The notes beneath the pieces were generated by a model. It did no database searches. It was given only the letters and a program-made list of their open reading frames with translations, and was not told the origin of the DNA. From Microplitis mediator (taxonomy: Eukaryota; Arthropoda; Insecta; Hymenoptera; Braconidae), in the NCBI RefSeq assembly GCF_029852145.1, contig NC_079972.1, forward strand, positions 8,864,986 through 8,928,985: a stretch of DNA of 64,000 bases, read 5' to 3'. A program made the position numbers and the translations under genes. Positions 52,901 through 64,000 of this stretch are shown one piece after another (positions within the stretch are counted from its first letter, which is position 1; each line of letters opens with the position of its first letter).

Positions 52901-55900
52901 GTTTACTAGTGATGGTACACAAAAAAAAAATCATAAATTACAAGATTTAATAATATTCAATTTCTCTGATGTCTTTCATCACTTGATAATCGTTTTTAAT
53001 TTTAATTAATCGATTAAATTTTTTCAAAATTGATTTGAATATTTAATAAATCAGTCATTGAAAGATAGCAACTTTTTTTTTATAGAAGAGAAAAAATTAC
53101 TTATGTTGTTGATTCTATGACTTTGATTAATCACAAAATTTCCTGATTAGCTTGAAAGTTAATTCGAAATTATTAAACTGATTTTTTTTCGAATAAGTGG
53201 CAACCCTGTGATTTTTGAAAATTAAAATAAAAATAGTAAATAAATAAATTAAGAAAAGGAATTACCGGATAAGGCAATAGCTTCTCTAAAGGCATGAAGA
53301 TCAGAATCTTGATCAACTGGTTCTGGTGTTGGTGTAACAACCATACTAGCTGTAGGGCTCTGCGACGGTGGTGAACCGCATACCATCATACGCGGTTTAG
53401 GAGAACTTCTAAAACAATAAATATATTAGTTAAATAAATAAACCCAAACAATAAAACTTTCCGTTAAGAAAGTTATGAACGTTTTTCTCTCACACTCAAG
53501 TCAACAACAAACGGTACTATCTTTGTTGCACTTGCGCAGTAAATGGAAACTGTCCACGTTTTTCTCTTAAACAAATTAACATTTTTAAAAAATCAAAACG
53601 TAGGCTGTTAGATTACAGAGTAATGCATCGAACCTCGTTCTTAATTTTGTATTTAGAGGTTTAGTTTGAGAGAAAAGCTTGGACAGAAATTACTGTAGAC
53701 CCTCCTCAGTACAGTAGACTCGCCATTTTTTTCCGATCTTCGGGGAAATTTGGAAGAAAATCGACAAATGTGGTAATTGATGGTGGAGATACGTCTGTGT
53801 GAATGTTTTGTATATTTGTGCAAAAATAAAAGATCTTAAAAAAACATAGTGTAATATCCTAGTACCTTATAATTTACTATTTCATTCATCATATCATGTA
53901 CCGGAAGATCGGAACGTTTTCCGCGGAACGAAAATGAAAAAAAATTTATGTAATTCGACTGCATAAGGCGTAGTTCCGGTTGGGGTGGCCTAAGATTTTC
54001 GGCTGATATATCAGCATCTATATGCGAAATATTTTGGAAATGTAGTCAACCAGTAAATTTTTTACTGTGCAAGTTTTTTTTTCGTTGCGCAAAAAACGTT
54101 CCAATCTACAGGTACATATCAAATCAATACATGAAATATAGTTATAACTATTTTAATGATTCAATATTGTTAACAACAGTTTTTAGTACATGTACAATTA
54201 TTCATTTCACTATAAATAAGCAAACAATCTATCAATTGTAGAATTACTAATATTATTTAAATTATCGTTACAAATATTAATTAACAAGGTACTTATATTA
54301 TTGCTTTCCGTTATAAGCCTATTTTATTTTATGTGATTTTAAACGTCATATTTCCATTTTGTTACATACGCGACTATCCCGATTTTCCTGATGCTTATAG
54401 GGCTAAATTAAATACTTATCTTTTTACACGAATAATAATTATAATGATAACGGCATTGATTACAGTAATAATTAAAATAATAATTTTATTGATGAACTTA
54501 ATGCTCAATAAAACTTTTCGATTGTAACAGAAGTGAACATAATTCATAATTACAATTATGAACAATAAATTATATTTTACTTAATAACGATCAAATTATT
54601 CTCCGCGAAACGTAGATAGTAAATTTTCATCATTAATTTGTCTATTTTTCCTATTCTTAGTTTATGATTTTGATAATTTTAACGGAGGCTTATAACGGGC
54701 TATCTGATACGAAACTCTTTAGAGTGGTTAAGTCGGGGAAGTTGGTTGGACTCAGTAACTCCCGATTGAGTGGAAGAGGGTCATGAAGGGCAGGCTTATG
54801 ACGGGTAGTCGACTGTAATCAGTTTGTCAATTATTAATATTTTTATGAAAATTAACTTTTGAGTAAGTTCTTTACTGTACACTAACACTAACATACTGTC
54901 AAGTAAATCAGTATGGAAAGAATTCTACGGGTGGAGCTATAAGGCAGCTAAAGTTAAAAATGACATAAAAAAGGGTCAAATAGAAGGAACCAAAGCGGAA
55001 AAAAATCGCGAGTCTGCTGTAAGTAAAAAAAATAATTAACAAAAAAATAAGCTAAATAATATACCTGTGAGTATGAGGTCTAGGTGGTGGTGGTTTACCA
55101 GCTAAATACGCCAATAAATCTTCCCGTCTAATAGTCCGTCTTTTCTTTCTCGCCCAATTCATTATTTCTTTACTTCTCTTCTGCCTTCCAATCTCAACAC
55201 CCAGTTCGCTGCATCTTCTCATACCATCCAGAGAATCTATTAATAAAATAAATCAATAATTAATTAAATTCATCATGTCAACACAACAATTAACATTTAA
55301 TACAGAAAATATTGTCTCGACAATTAGCTAACAATGATATCAATAAATATCTCCAACAGCTACTAGTTTATTGAAACAGCAGCTGTTCTTCAGCTAAATG
55401 ATAACCTCTCGCTGACAAAGTATGACAATAGGCAAGACAATTGTTATCACTTGCACGGGTACAAATATTTAAATGAACTATAAAATACCTATATAATGAA
55501 GATACTAATTAAGAAAACTTACTTTTGTAAAGAGATGTTACTGTTCCAGCGGCCGTTTGAAATGGCAGCCAAAGAGATGCACCTTGTGTACGATCTAATG
55601 AATAAATAAGTAAATAAATAAATATAAAAAATATACATATATATAAATATTTAAAAATAAATCGAGCTAAACAAAATGGATGGCAAATTAAAAAATGGCT
55701 ACACTTCTATAACTATTTATAATAAATATATTATTTATAATTATTACTAGGATGTATTTTCATATATATATATCTATAGATATTTATGCATATATTTGCA
55801 TGCATATATTCGTGTATATATTTATATATACATGTTCATATATGTAAAAATATATAAATAAAAGTAAATGATTAGTAAATAATATGATAAAATGAATAAA

Positions 55901-56100
55901 TAAATACCTTTATAAAGTTGAGCAATGGCCGATGCTGTTGTCTGAAAACCCGTCCATATTTGCTGAGAATAAATTTCCTTTTCGTTGTGTAATTGACTCT
56001 CATAATCTGGTTCTGATTCAATAGATTCAATGCACTGTTGTTCCCAATTGCTGTACCAAAGATCCATTATTGGATCTTCGTCACTGCGATCATCACTCAT
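49944..56100 (-). CDS. HAPSTR1: HAPSTR1 homologue (HUWE1-associated stress-response modifier)
   Basis: Five coding exons on the minus strand: 56100-55908, 55594-55523, 55236-55065, 53408-53266 and 50086-49944. Total 723 bp, 240 residues (human protein about 275). All donors are GT, all acceptors AG, and phases are continuous. Recognisable blocks, in order, are LWYSNWEQQCIESIE near the start, IWTGFQTTASAIAQLYK, SLWLPFQTAAGTVTSLYK, the basic KKRRTIRREDLLAYLAGK, a PPPPRP linker, FREAIALSG, SELSAFISSEFA and the terminal GSPTHKRSRFM with a basic nuclear-localisation-like cluster. In mammals HAPSTR1 (C16orf72) binds and is regulated by the E3 ligase HUWE1 and tunes nuclear stress signalling; the fly and wasp role is inferred from homology. 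The long fourth intron (about 3.2 kb) contains a dispersed repeat. No frame damage is seen. Confidence 0.95.
50582..50690. repeat. Dispersed repeat, copy 2
   Basis: aaattcgggaagttattatt, gagttttcatcagatgtcga, cgttttgaggtcctaggaag and ctattcaggctctttcc match 1318-1425 with few changes. It lies in HAPSTR1 intron 4. Confidence 0.75.
50691..53265. other. HAPSTR1 intron 4, remaining sequence
   Basis: AT-rich with no bounded element recognised. Frames near 51094, 51678 and 52233 show no domain, and no splice-consistent exon was found. Confidence 0.4.
53409..55064. other. HAPSTR1 intron 3
   Basis: No exon evidence. It includes tatcatgtaccggaagatcg near 53890 and a GC-richer patch near 54680-54830, both unassigned. 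Confidence 0.4.
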
Positions 56101-56920
56101 TTTATTTTATTTTATTATTTTTAAATCGTTCAAAAATTTCTTCCTATTCTTAATCACTAGTCTTAATATTTTATTGTACTGATAATAATAATAATAATTA
56201 TTTGTGTGCTTTTAAAGTTTTAAAAATATATAAATATAAAATATATTAAAAAAGAAATAATTATTGATGATAAATATATTTTTCGACTGACGAGGACTAA
56301 GATCTCAGATGATGAAGGTCAGGTCGCGGCCATTACGGAATTAATCTCGTGCTTTTATATATGTATATATTTATATGTACAATATATGTATATTGTCTTT
56401 CACGTATTAAATAAACACAAATTACACTACACTGGATTAATAATAATAATAGTTATTATTATTATTTAAGTATTTATTTATTATTCATTTAGTTTTTTGG
56501 TGGTGGGAAAATGTGGTCGGATTATTGGGTGACGGATGACTAAATAGATGATATAATTATAATGGTGCTGGGTGTCGGGTTGGTTGGTCGGTTGGATTGA
56601 TGGAACTTTATGGCGGATGAAATTCCAACCGAGAATTCACTCCACCAACCAACAGACATATACTGGCGTGTATTGTATGGACTGTACTTGGATGCACTCG
56701 CTCGAGTTGAGGAAAGAACCTCAAAGTGTGTAGACGACGAAAATTATAATATTCTATTTCTATTTTTTAAGTGGGTTTAAATTGTTTGAGATTTTGACGG
56801 GGAAGCGCTGAGTTCACAGAAAGATGTCGGGTAGAGTAATTTCTAAATTTAGAGATGGCACTTCATTGATGAAACAAGTGCGGGAAAATATGAATTTTAT
56901 ATGAAACTACCCTAATATCC
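56101..56920. promoter_or_regulatory. Upstream region of HAPSTR1
   Basis: It contains the probable 5' untranslated region and promoter. A GC-richer block at 56290-56340 and 56500-56720 contrasts with the AT-rich surroundings. No core promoter motif can be assigned. Confidence 0.3.
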
Positions 56921-58110
56921 ACTTTAGCTTGAAATTGAGAGTAATTTTACAATTGAAATTACCGAAAATTGCCGAGAATTTGACAGCAAAAGTTGGAAAA
57001 GGAATTTGCGGTTAATTTTCCCTCAATTGAAAAATAACTTTTTTTACCATAAAAAACCCATGATAAGTTTCCTTGAATTTTTCGTCAAATGTCCGTCAAC
57101 TTCGGGCTTTTCCGTTTTTGACGACAACCCTAATAGCCCTAATAGCACAGTTTCCCTAATAGCCAAGTTGACGAGAAACTGGCGTCAAACTAACAGCCGC
57201 ATCTAGACGCCAAGTTGTCCGCAAAAGTTAGTATTTCCAAAGTTGATAGACACTTTCTGAGAAAGTTGGTGGTAACTTGCAGCCAAAAGTTACAAAAGCC
57301 AGAGTTGTTGACAACTTGTCGTCAAGTTGGTCGCAAACTAATGAAGTTTACGAAAGTTTACTTACGAAAGTTTTCTTGAATTTTTCGTCAAATTTCCGTC
57401 AACTTCGAACTTTTACGTTTTTTACGACAATTTGTACTTAATTTGCTGTACAATTTGACGTAAATTTACTACCCGAATTAGAATACAAATTCACTTCAAA
57501 AGTTGACTAGAAAAAATTTGTTGTCAATTTTCCGGCAAATTTTTATATCAATTTATTGTTAATTTGACTTGAAAAATTGCAAAATATTTTGTTACCCTCA
57601 AATTGTAGACACTTTTTTATGTATAAGTTTGCTTACCTTCTGAAATGGTAAAAATCGACATTACCGACTATTTTTTTCTAGTAAAAAGTTAACTTTAAAT
57701 TGAGCAAAAATTGACCGCAAATTTTACTTTCCAACTTTTGTTGTCAAATTGGCGGCAAATTCGGAAAGCAAATTTCTGGTAATTTGAATCTCAAATTACT
57801 GTCAATTTCAAGCTAAAATGGCTATTAAGGAATTTGACAATTGAAATTACCGAAATTTGCTGCCCGGATTTGCCGGGAATTTGACAGCAAAAGTTGGAAA
57901 GAAAAATTTGCGGTTAATTTTTCCTCAATTTAGAGGTAACTTTTTTTTACTGTAAAAAACCCGAATAAAAGTTTCCTTGAATATTTCGTTAAATGTCCGT
58001 CAACTTCGGGCTTCTCTGTTTCTGACGACAATTTTTCTACAACTTTTGAAGTGAATTTGCATTCTAATTCGGATAGTAAATTTACGTCAAATTGTATAGC
58101 AATTGTGTAT
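56920..58110. mobile_element. Complex repeat with direct and inverted segments
   Basis: The block 56935-57130 (attaccgaaaattgccgagaa, gacagcaaaagttggaaa, tccgtcaacttcgggctt) is repeated directly at 57840-58030. Parts are also inverted inside: 57690-57830 mirrors 56920-57010, and 57400-57500 mirrors 58025-58100. A foldback or rearranged transposon with no frame. Confidence 0.65.
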
Positions 58111-59059
58111 GTGAGTGCGTGCCTGTGTGTGTGTCAAGATATTTTTCGCGTTTTATAAGCTTCCCAAAGTTAATACTATGAGCAGACGCACTTTACCCCG
58201 CTTTTACACCGGTATTTTAATACCGCGTGGAGTTTAAATGATTTCATTTTTAACACTGCTGTTTTTACAGTGAGTGAGTGTGAATGTAGCTGACATGAGA
58301 CAAATTATAAATTTCAAATAAATAAATGAATTAAAATAATTAAATTGAAAAAAATGCGCGAACGGATTTTGCATTGATTTAAATATGCATTTTTTAATTT
58401 TTACTCTATTTACATTTTAGTCATTTATTCAAAAATTTAAAAAATTGTCAATTATCAGCTACACTCACTTTAATAAGTTAATCGATGCCTAAGAATTTTT
58501 GGATTTTTTTTAAAAACGATAAATTATTTTTTAAAAATATTTCTTTTAGTAATTGGTTTGTTGAGAAAAAAAATCTGAAACTGTTAAATGTCTGTCAGCT
58601 TCAGGACATTTTTTGGTTTTTAAAAAATTAGCGCCGAATCATTTCAGAGGAGTTGTTACATAAAAATATTTTAATGTATAATTTTTTCAATCCATTTATC
58701 GAACTATTTAAAATAAAAATAATAAATAAATAGACGTCATTATTGTTGTAAAAAAGATAAAAAAGATTTTATTTTTCATTTTGAACTCTTCAATAAACTA
58801 TTGTTTGATATTTTAAATTAACAAATAATATAAGAAGAATATTGATAATTGTTTTTCAAATTGTATAAATTAACTTCGTACAGAATTTTCAATCATTCAT
58901 TGCTTCTTTCATTTAGTGAATAAATATGCATTAATATAAAATTGTTAAATATAAATACCAATATTAAAAGAGTGAATTTTTGTTCGAAAAAATAAAAAGT
59001 CATTAGAAACTAGTACAGTTATTTAAGAGTTCGATTTAAATTAAATTGTCAATTAAAAA
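58110..59059. other. Repeat edge and AT-rich spacer
   Basis: A tgtgtgtgtgtc patch near 58115-58135 is followed by ttacaccggtattttaatac and an aacactgctgtttttacagtg end at about 58267. The latter pair echoes the sequence near 39552-39630 (cactgtaaaaagcggtgtta, accggtatt), so it is probably the edge of the same repeat family. The rest is AT-rich. Confidence 0.45.
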
Positions 59060-59065
59060 TTTATT
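59060..59065 (-). terminator. Polyadenylation signal of the CID gene
   Basis: aataaa on the minus strand, about 50 bases past the stop of the 59114-59679 gene. Confidence 0.5.
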
Positions 59066-59113
59066 GAGTCACATCAATAATAAAATCATGCATGTAAAAA
59101 AAATAGAAATTAT

Positions 59114-59679
59114 CTATCGTCCACTGATATGTAGATCATTAAAAATAACTTTACATGCACTCAAGACATCATCACAAATTCCTTTCGCAGCCCAGCCTCT
59201 CAATATCACAGATATTCCATTTCTAAAGTACTCATCTTCTCTCGAATTTTTCAAATGGTAAAATATCGGCAGCAGACATCTTTTAAATGCAGCAACAAGT
59301 TCCGGAGCACATTGCTCTGCATCTTGAATTATTTTATTCGCCAATAACATGTAGTATAATTTTTGACACGGTCTCGCTATAAATTTACAATAACAAATAT
59401 ATTTATTTTCAATTATTTCAAAACATGTTTTTGTCAATTAATCAGTATCGTTATTATTTTTTTATTTTTTTTTATATCGTCAAGTATCAAAAGTTATAAA
59501 AAAATACATATTATATTACCTTTGTACATCTCACTCCCCCAAACACCGATAATCAATTTTGTTTTTTGTTTATGGTGTACAATATACTTGTATAACGCAT
59601 CAATAGACGCCTGAGAAGCGTTCATTTTTATCAATTTTTCTCGTAAATTGGCTTCGTTAAAATGGCAAAATAACTTCAT
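59114..59679 (-). CDS. CID-only protein, RPRD1-like
   Basis: Two exons, 59679-59520 and 59376-59114, joined through GCG; 140 residues. The protein is essentially one CTD-interacting domain (CID). LREKLIKMNASQASIDALYK, YIVHHKQKTKLIIGVW and LYYMLLANKIIQDAE align in order with the RPRD1A/B CID (LEKKLSELSNSQQSVQTLS, HHRKHAGPIVSVW, LTFLYLANDVIQNSK). A late VILRGWA matches the LLNIWQE helix. RPRD1 proteins bind the phosphorylated RNA polymerase II C-terminal domain, but here the canonical ND of LAND-V-IQ is NK and the downstream coiled-coil domain is absent. CTD binding is therefore uncertain. It sits head-to-tail with Tim16 and a related gene. Confidence 0.85.
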
Positions 59680-61658
59680 TTTTATGTATGTCTTATTTTT
59701 AAAAAACCCGTTTGAAAATAAACAAAAACACTTTTAAAAAATTTCAAACATTTACTAGTTTTTATAAGACACAGTCTTACAGCCACTGTAATAGAAAATA
59801 TACAGTAACTTAACTAACAAACTCTCCGACGTGTCGATACTAAGTGTGAAATGCAACTTAAGACCGAGGTACAAATGAAAAAATTCATGTACTGTACCCA
59901 AATTTACTGTAATGAGAATGACAATTTACCCCCACAATTATCTGGCCATTGGTAGGGTCACTAATGTCTTTCTACATTTCCGTACTTATTTTCTCAGGTA
60001 TCTTAAGCGTCTTAAACTATCCCTCCATTACTTCTTAAAATGTTTTAAATAATTTTTGTAAGTTTTTGAAAGTATGCATGTGAATTTTATTTATAAAATA
60101 ATTTACTATTAATTTTAAATTAAAAATCAACAATGAATTTAACATTTGTGATTATTTTTTTATAATTAAATCTATTTACATAAATAGTTTGTTTTTTTTA
60201 TGTATTAAAATATTTTTGTGTCAGTAAAATATTAAGAAATATTTTTTCTTTATTATCGACGTTAATTAGAGATATGATAAAATTTCAAAACTTTCCTCAT
60301 TTAAATAATTGTAATAAAAGAGAAATTTATTTTAAGTTGACATTTATAATGAAAAATATAAATTTCTTTATGTTTATTTAAGGTATAATGTTCAAGATTA
60401 TTTTAAATAACCTTTAGTAAAAATCTACATTTAATATTTAATGAAAAAAAAAGATTTAAGTACGTTAGACTATATATTTTTATTTACAGGAATAAGTTGT
60501 AAATATATGTTTATGTATACGTTATTTAAAATCTATGTTCGATAACAAGTCTGTAGAAAATATATACCAATGTTATATCTTTTTAAGAACTTTGACCCAG
60601 AACTATTAGTGTACACGTGTAGTACAAATTATATTTCTATGGGTAAGTAATCCTCTAAATTATCGGGTCATAAGCCTAAAACCATTATTATTATATATAT
60701 GTGCATATACTATACTTAGTTTAATATTCATAGAATTTTAAAACAGGTATAAAATTGAATTTAGATTACAATGTAACTTATTTTAAACTCAAATATTCAA
60801 ACTTAACTATGGATTTTAAAATAATTATTTTTATAAATTTAAATTATTTATTAAGAGTCCGATGTAAATAAATTTTGTTTACATCTATGGTCCGTCTAAT
60901 TTTTTAATTAAAGCTTTACTCAGGACTAATCAAACAGATTATTTTCTTAATACTTATTTGAATGAAATATACGTTTTTCATTTGAATACCAGGATGGCGG
61001 GATTACTCAGTTGGTAACAATTCAAACTGAACGTGTGGCGCCGTTTTTTAAATTAATCTGCTTTGCTTTTTATATATTTGTTTTACTGATTGCTTGTTTT
61101 TATAAATAAATAAATATTGTTTTCTTATTGGTTTGGACTTAACAATTAAAAATAATTAATTTAAATAGATATTAATTATTTGAAAAAAGATTCAAAAAAA
61201 ATTCTTCGAATTATTGCACAGTGAAGATAATAAAATTATTGTAAAATAAATTCATGAATCGCAAATTTTTTTTAAACCAATTAATGAGCTTTGAAAAATA
61301 TAATGTAACTATTTTCATCAGAATGAAGTAAACTAGTAAAATTAGGGGAAAAAATCAATATATAATAGCAGGAGAAAAAAATGTATTAAATTATGAATAA
61401 TTATGATTTATATCAATCATCAATTTCACATACAAATAAGAAAACGATAACGTTTACTTCGTAATTTATTCAAAGCTCTATAATATTTCATGATAATTTA
61501 CTATATATTACATGATAATTTATTTCCTATGAAGTATCGAAAATTTATTCTTCATTATACTTTTAAAAAAATACTTTCGCAAGTATTTCAAAAAGTCTTT
61601 TTATACAGAAAGCATTTTTTAGTTTTTTTTTTTTTAAATTGAAGAAATAATCACGTAT
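59680..61658. other. Gene-free AT-rich interval
   Basis: No supported exon or RNA gene. It is highly AT-rich; a GC-richer point near 60995-61050 is unassigned. A minus-strand aataaa at about 61519-61524 could serve Tim16. Confidence 0.4.
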
Positions 61659-62012
61659 TTAATTACAAAATTTTGTATTAAATTTTACCAACGTTTCAAT
61701 CTCCGCTCGTACAACTTTGGATTGTAAATAAAACGAACCACCTTTGGATCTGTCGTTAGCATCAAAGAGATATTTGTAATTTTTTTCAAGAGCTTCTTTT
61801 TGATCGGGTTTCTCGACATTTAATATTTTAAGTGCTTCTTCAAGTGATGAACCAGTTTTTTCATTAGTCGCAGCACTTCTAGCACCTTTAGCACCACCAC
61901 CAGCACGTTTAGCAGCTTCTTGGCTTGCTGCTATTTCTTGACGTAACGCTCGGGCAAATGCTCTGCCCACCACTTGCGTACCCAAGACTATTATTTGCAC
62001 TAAATATTTTGC
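61659..62012 (-). CDS. blp: Tim16/Pam16 (Magmas, Black pearl homologue), start exon not seen
   Basis: Regulatory J-like subunit of the mitochondrial presequence import motor at the inner membrane matrix side; it pairs with Tim14/Pam18 and controls mtHsp70. The exon encodes AKYLVQIIVLGTQVVGRAFA, a basic/Ala-rich linker, then SLEEALKILNV and GGSFYLQSKVVRA. J proteins carry HPD at this turn; here NDRS stands in its place, the typical Pam16 feature. An acceptor (gttaag, minus strand) lies directly before the Ala codon, so the ATG must be on a short separate exon, as MAKYL is the normal start. I could not locate that exon. The last residues after VVRA diverge from the family, and a possible donor at 61687-61688 means a final exon may also be missing. 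With M the length would be 118, against about 125 in human. Confidence 0.9.
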   Translation of the reverse strand, partial: AKYLVQIIVLGTQVVGRAFARALRQEIAASQEAAKRAGGGAKGARSAATNEKTGSSLEEALKILNVEKPDQKEALEKNYKYLFDANDRSKGGSFYLQSKVVRAEIETLVKFNTKFCN

Positions 62013-62646
62013 CTTAACAACTATAGTTTTATTTATTGTCCACAGGACAATATTTAAATAAATATTATAAATTTATCTATGAAAGTTATGTGAAAAATTA
62101 TTAGTTCTCAATTTATGTAAAATAAAGAAAAAAATAAATAACAGGACTTGATATTAGTAAAATAATTTTATTTAAAACAATTAAAATTATGACAGTATTA
62201 TAAAATGTAATTGTTGTACTTAGACTATAAAATGTATTGTTAATTTATAGTAATTCATTGAAGCTATACCGAGTTTTATAAACAGAAATCCTAAAGCTTC
62301 ATGTTACAGAAGTAATTTATTATTATTGTATATAAATTTAAAATTTCGTTCTTACATTGTGAGCTTCAATATACTTGTAAATATTTGATATATCGATTTT
62401 TATTTTTAATTTTTTAACTTCTTTACTTAAATTTTTAATTACTGAATGATTACAATATTTTCATTAATTTTCTAAAGAAAGAAATCAAAATTATTTTAAA
62501 AAATGATAATTAATTACGCTCAAGGAAAATATAAAATTTTAAATTATTTATCAATTAAAACATGTTACGATCAGTATAGTATAAGTTATACTATTACAAA
62601 AAAAATGATAAAAATAATTTTACCTACAGATAAAAGTATAAATAAG
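62013..62646. other. Interval between Tim16 and the second CID-like gene
   Basis: It should contain the short Tim16 start exon or its promoter, but no ATG followed by a good GT donor was found. AT-rich. Confidence 0.4.
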
Positions 62647-63135
62647 TTACAGTTTATTAAAAACAAATTTTAAATCTTGAATTTGATTTTGAAAAGTTTT
62701 GCTTTCTTCCCAAGCCCATAAAATGTTATTAACAAAGTTTCGGAAGTCAGTATACTGTCGGTATTTTTTTAAATCATAAAATATAACTAGAAGATGTTCC
62801 TCTATCCCAGCAGCTAAATCTGGTGTGCTTGCATATTTTTCTCGTACGATTTTATCCACTAATATTAATATACCCAATTTAGTAATAGGCTTTGCTGAAA
62901 AGAACAAAAAAATTATTTATAAAAGTGTACTCATACTCAATAAATAAAAATAATATTACTCACCATTTAAAAATTCTGTTACACAAACAGTGCTTATATC
63001 TTCAGCTAAATGTTGGTAGGGTACCAAAAATGAATGTAATTTATCAATCGGTTTCAATGACACAGTTAAAGATTCTAGTTTTGATCTCAACGTTTGTTCT
63101 AAATAACAAAATGGTCTTCCATGGTAAACATTCAT
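62647..63135 (-). CDS. Diverged CID-like protein
   Basis: Two exons, 63135-62964 and 62894-62647, joined through GCA; 139 residues. I infer a strongly diverged paralogue of the 59114-59679 gene. Both have the same two-exon structure, an intron of phase 1 at the equivalent point just before a K-x-x-x-K-L-x-x-x-L segment, and almost the same length. Residue-level likeness is limited to LRSKLESL, KLGILILVDKIV (for LYYMLLANKII), IEEHLLVIFYDLKKYRQYTDF (for FKRCLLPIFYHLKNSREDEYF) and a W-containing helix. The first helices lack the usual S-Q-x-S motif, so CTD binding seems doubtful. The start ATG is followed by MNVYHGRPF; an alternative ATG lies four bases later but is out of frame. Confidence 0.75.
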
Positions 63136-63400
63136 TTTTTAAAATGAAATTTTTAAAATAATGAACTGATAATAAATAAATTAAAAGTTTACAGTCACTA
63201 TAACGAGAAAGTTAAGTTCAAATATTTGGTTTGGAAGAATTTAAAGCATCTGTACAAGGCCTTGGCAAAATCACAAATGCACTATGTAATTTCTTATAGA
63301 GGGTCTTATATACCTAGGTACTAATGAGAGAATAAAGTTCGTCTGAAGTCCACTTTGACGAAAATGAAAAATTAATTTCCTATTGGCTAGGCTAGTGTTA
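63136..63400. other. Upstream region of the diverged CID-like gene
   Basis: Probable promoter area; no motif assigned. tattggctaggctagtg at its end resembles sequence before the first pogo-like copy (tattggcctg near 7397). Confidence 0.3.
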
Positions 63401-63900
63401 GGGGAGGAGGGGGCAAAGTGAGCCCCTTAAAATTTTCAAAACTTCAAAAAATATGGGGGCAAAGTGGGCCCCTCGAAATTTTTTATACTTCAATAAATTC
63501 GAACGGATAATAAGCTTATCGAAATTTCTTATATAATAAGGGCTAAAATAGACCACCAAAACTCTTCATTAAATATAATTTATTAAGAAAGTCAAAGATA
63601 ATAAAATTACGTTTTAAAGGAATATCGCAGCAGACTATTAAAATGATTTATTTAATTATTATAATACAATTGTTTTATAGTTATTTGCAAATATCACACG
63701 TGTAAAGAATAAAAAATATCAAATCCGAAATTTTTAGAGGGCCCACTTTGCCCCTAATTTTCGATTCTTCAATTTTACTGGACGCAGCATAATGAAGTGA
63801 AAATAAGTGTCAGGGGTCTAAAAAGAAGTAAACGCGTAAAGAAATTAATGATATTATTATTATTTTCCTGAAGGGGCCCACTTTGCCCCCCTCTCCTCGA
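63401..63900. mobile_element. pogo-like TIR element, copy 2
   Basis: Ends GGGGAGGAGGGGGCAAAGTG and, inverted, TCGAGGAGAGGGGGGCAAAG, with TA at 63399-63400 and 63901-63902. 500 bp. It matches copy 1 (7408-9026) over nearly its whole length, but lacks both the SINE and the transposase remnant. It is therefore an internally deleted derivative. Confidence 0.85.
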
Positions 63901-63959
63901 TACCTATCTAGATTTGAAGTTGTAAATTATATATTAAATTAAATGTATTTAAATAAATA

Positions 63960-64000
63960 TACACTATAAAAAATCGGAAGTGAATCCGGAGTGATTACGG
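63960..64000. mobile_element. Clipped edge of a repeat
   Basis: cactataaaaaatcggaagt then gaatccggagtgattacgg matches the opening of the repeat at 33728. The element continues beyond the window. Confidence 0.55.

Noticed and set aside
62640..62966. ATG directly before the GTGAGT donor at 62962-62963 as the missing Tim16 start exon
   Set aside because: It is the end of exon 1 of the CID-like gene in a different reading frame; using it for Tim16 would need an unsupported alternative transcript.

Overview
The window is AT-rich, intron-rich eukaryotic nuclear DNA crowded with degraded transposons. It looks like an insect, and small AT-rich parasitoid-wasp genomes look similar, but that placement is inference: no search was run. 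The evidence is the arthropod-type Sans N-terminus, a HAPSTR1 homologue of 240 codons, short exons with GT-AG introns, and many small TIR elements, SINE and LTR fragments.

Layout. Bases 1-15,300 are transposon-dominated. They hold an apparently intact 2.8-kb TTAA-flanked DNA transposon (3961-6760) with a 584-codon Mutator/Kolobok-type transposase. A pogo-like element (7408-9026) is interrupted by a 438-bp 5S-rRNA-derived SINE with a 16-bp target duplication. A second TA-flanked element is itself interrupted by a MITE. A tRNA-Thr(UGU) gene lies at 11698-11770 (-). A nested stack at 12530-14828 has a perfect 8-bp-TSD hAT foldback at its centre. The 3' part of an unrecognised plus-strand gene follows, with exons at 15385-16047, 18445-18730 and 21911-22454. 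Its introns carry LTR, LINE-tail, minisatellite and (TA)n sequence and two copies of a roughly 250-bp element.

Bases 22,500-33,500 hold no protein gene that I can support, only short inverted-repeat elements. The Sans (USH1G/ANKS4B-type) gene occupies 33596-45030 (+) with seven coding exons and 512 codons (ankyrin repeats, charged helix, SAM domain, C-terminal -SKL). Its introns hold at least eight recognisable elements. After another repeat-rich intergenic block comes HAPSTR1 (C16orf72 homologue, minus strand, five exons, 49944-56100). A minus-strand cluster follows: a CID-only RPRD1-like gene (59114-59679), the Tim16/Pam16 (Magmas) main exon (61659-62012), and a second, strongly diverged CID-like gene (62647-63135) with an intron at the same place and phase as the first. 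The window ends in a second, shorter copy of the pogo-like element and the clipped edge of another repeat.

The conserved genes are functionally unrelated: a cytoskeletal scaffold, a stress-response/HUWE1 regulator, a mitochondrial import-motor subunit and CTD-binding-type proteins. No operon logic applies. The exon joins were checked by reading frame: coding lengths of all completed genes divide by three, and each splice phase agrees with its neighbour.
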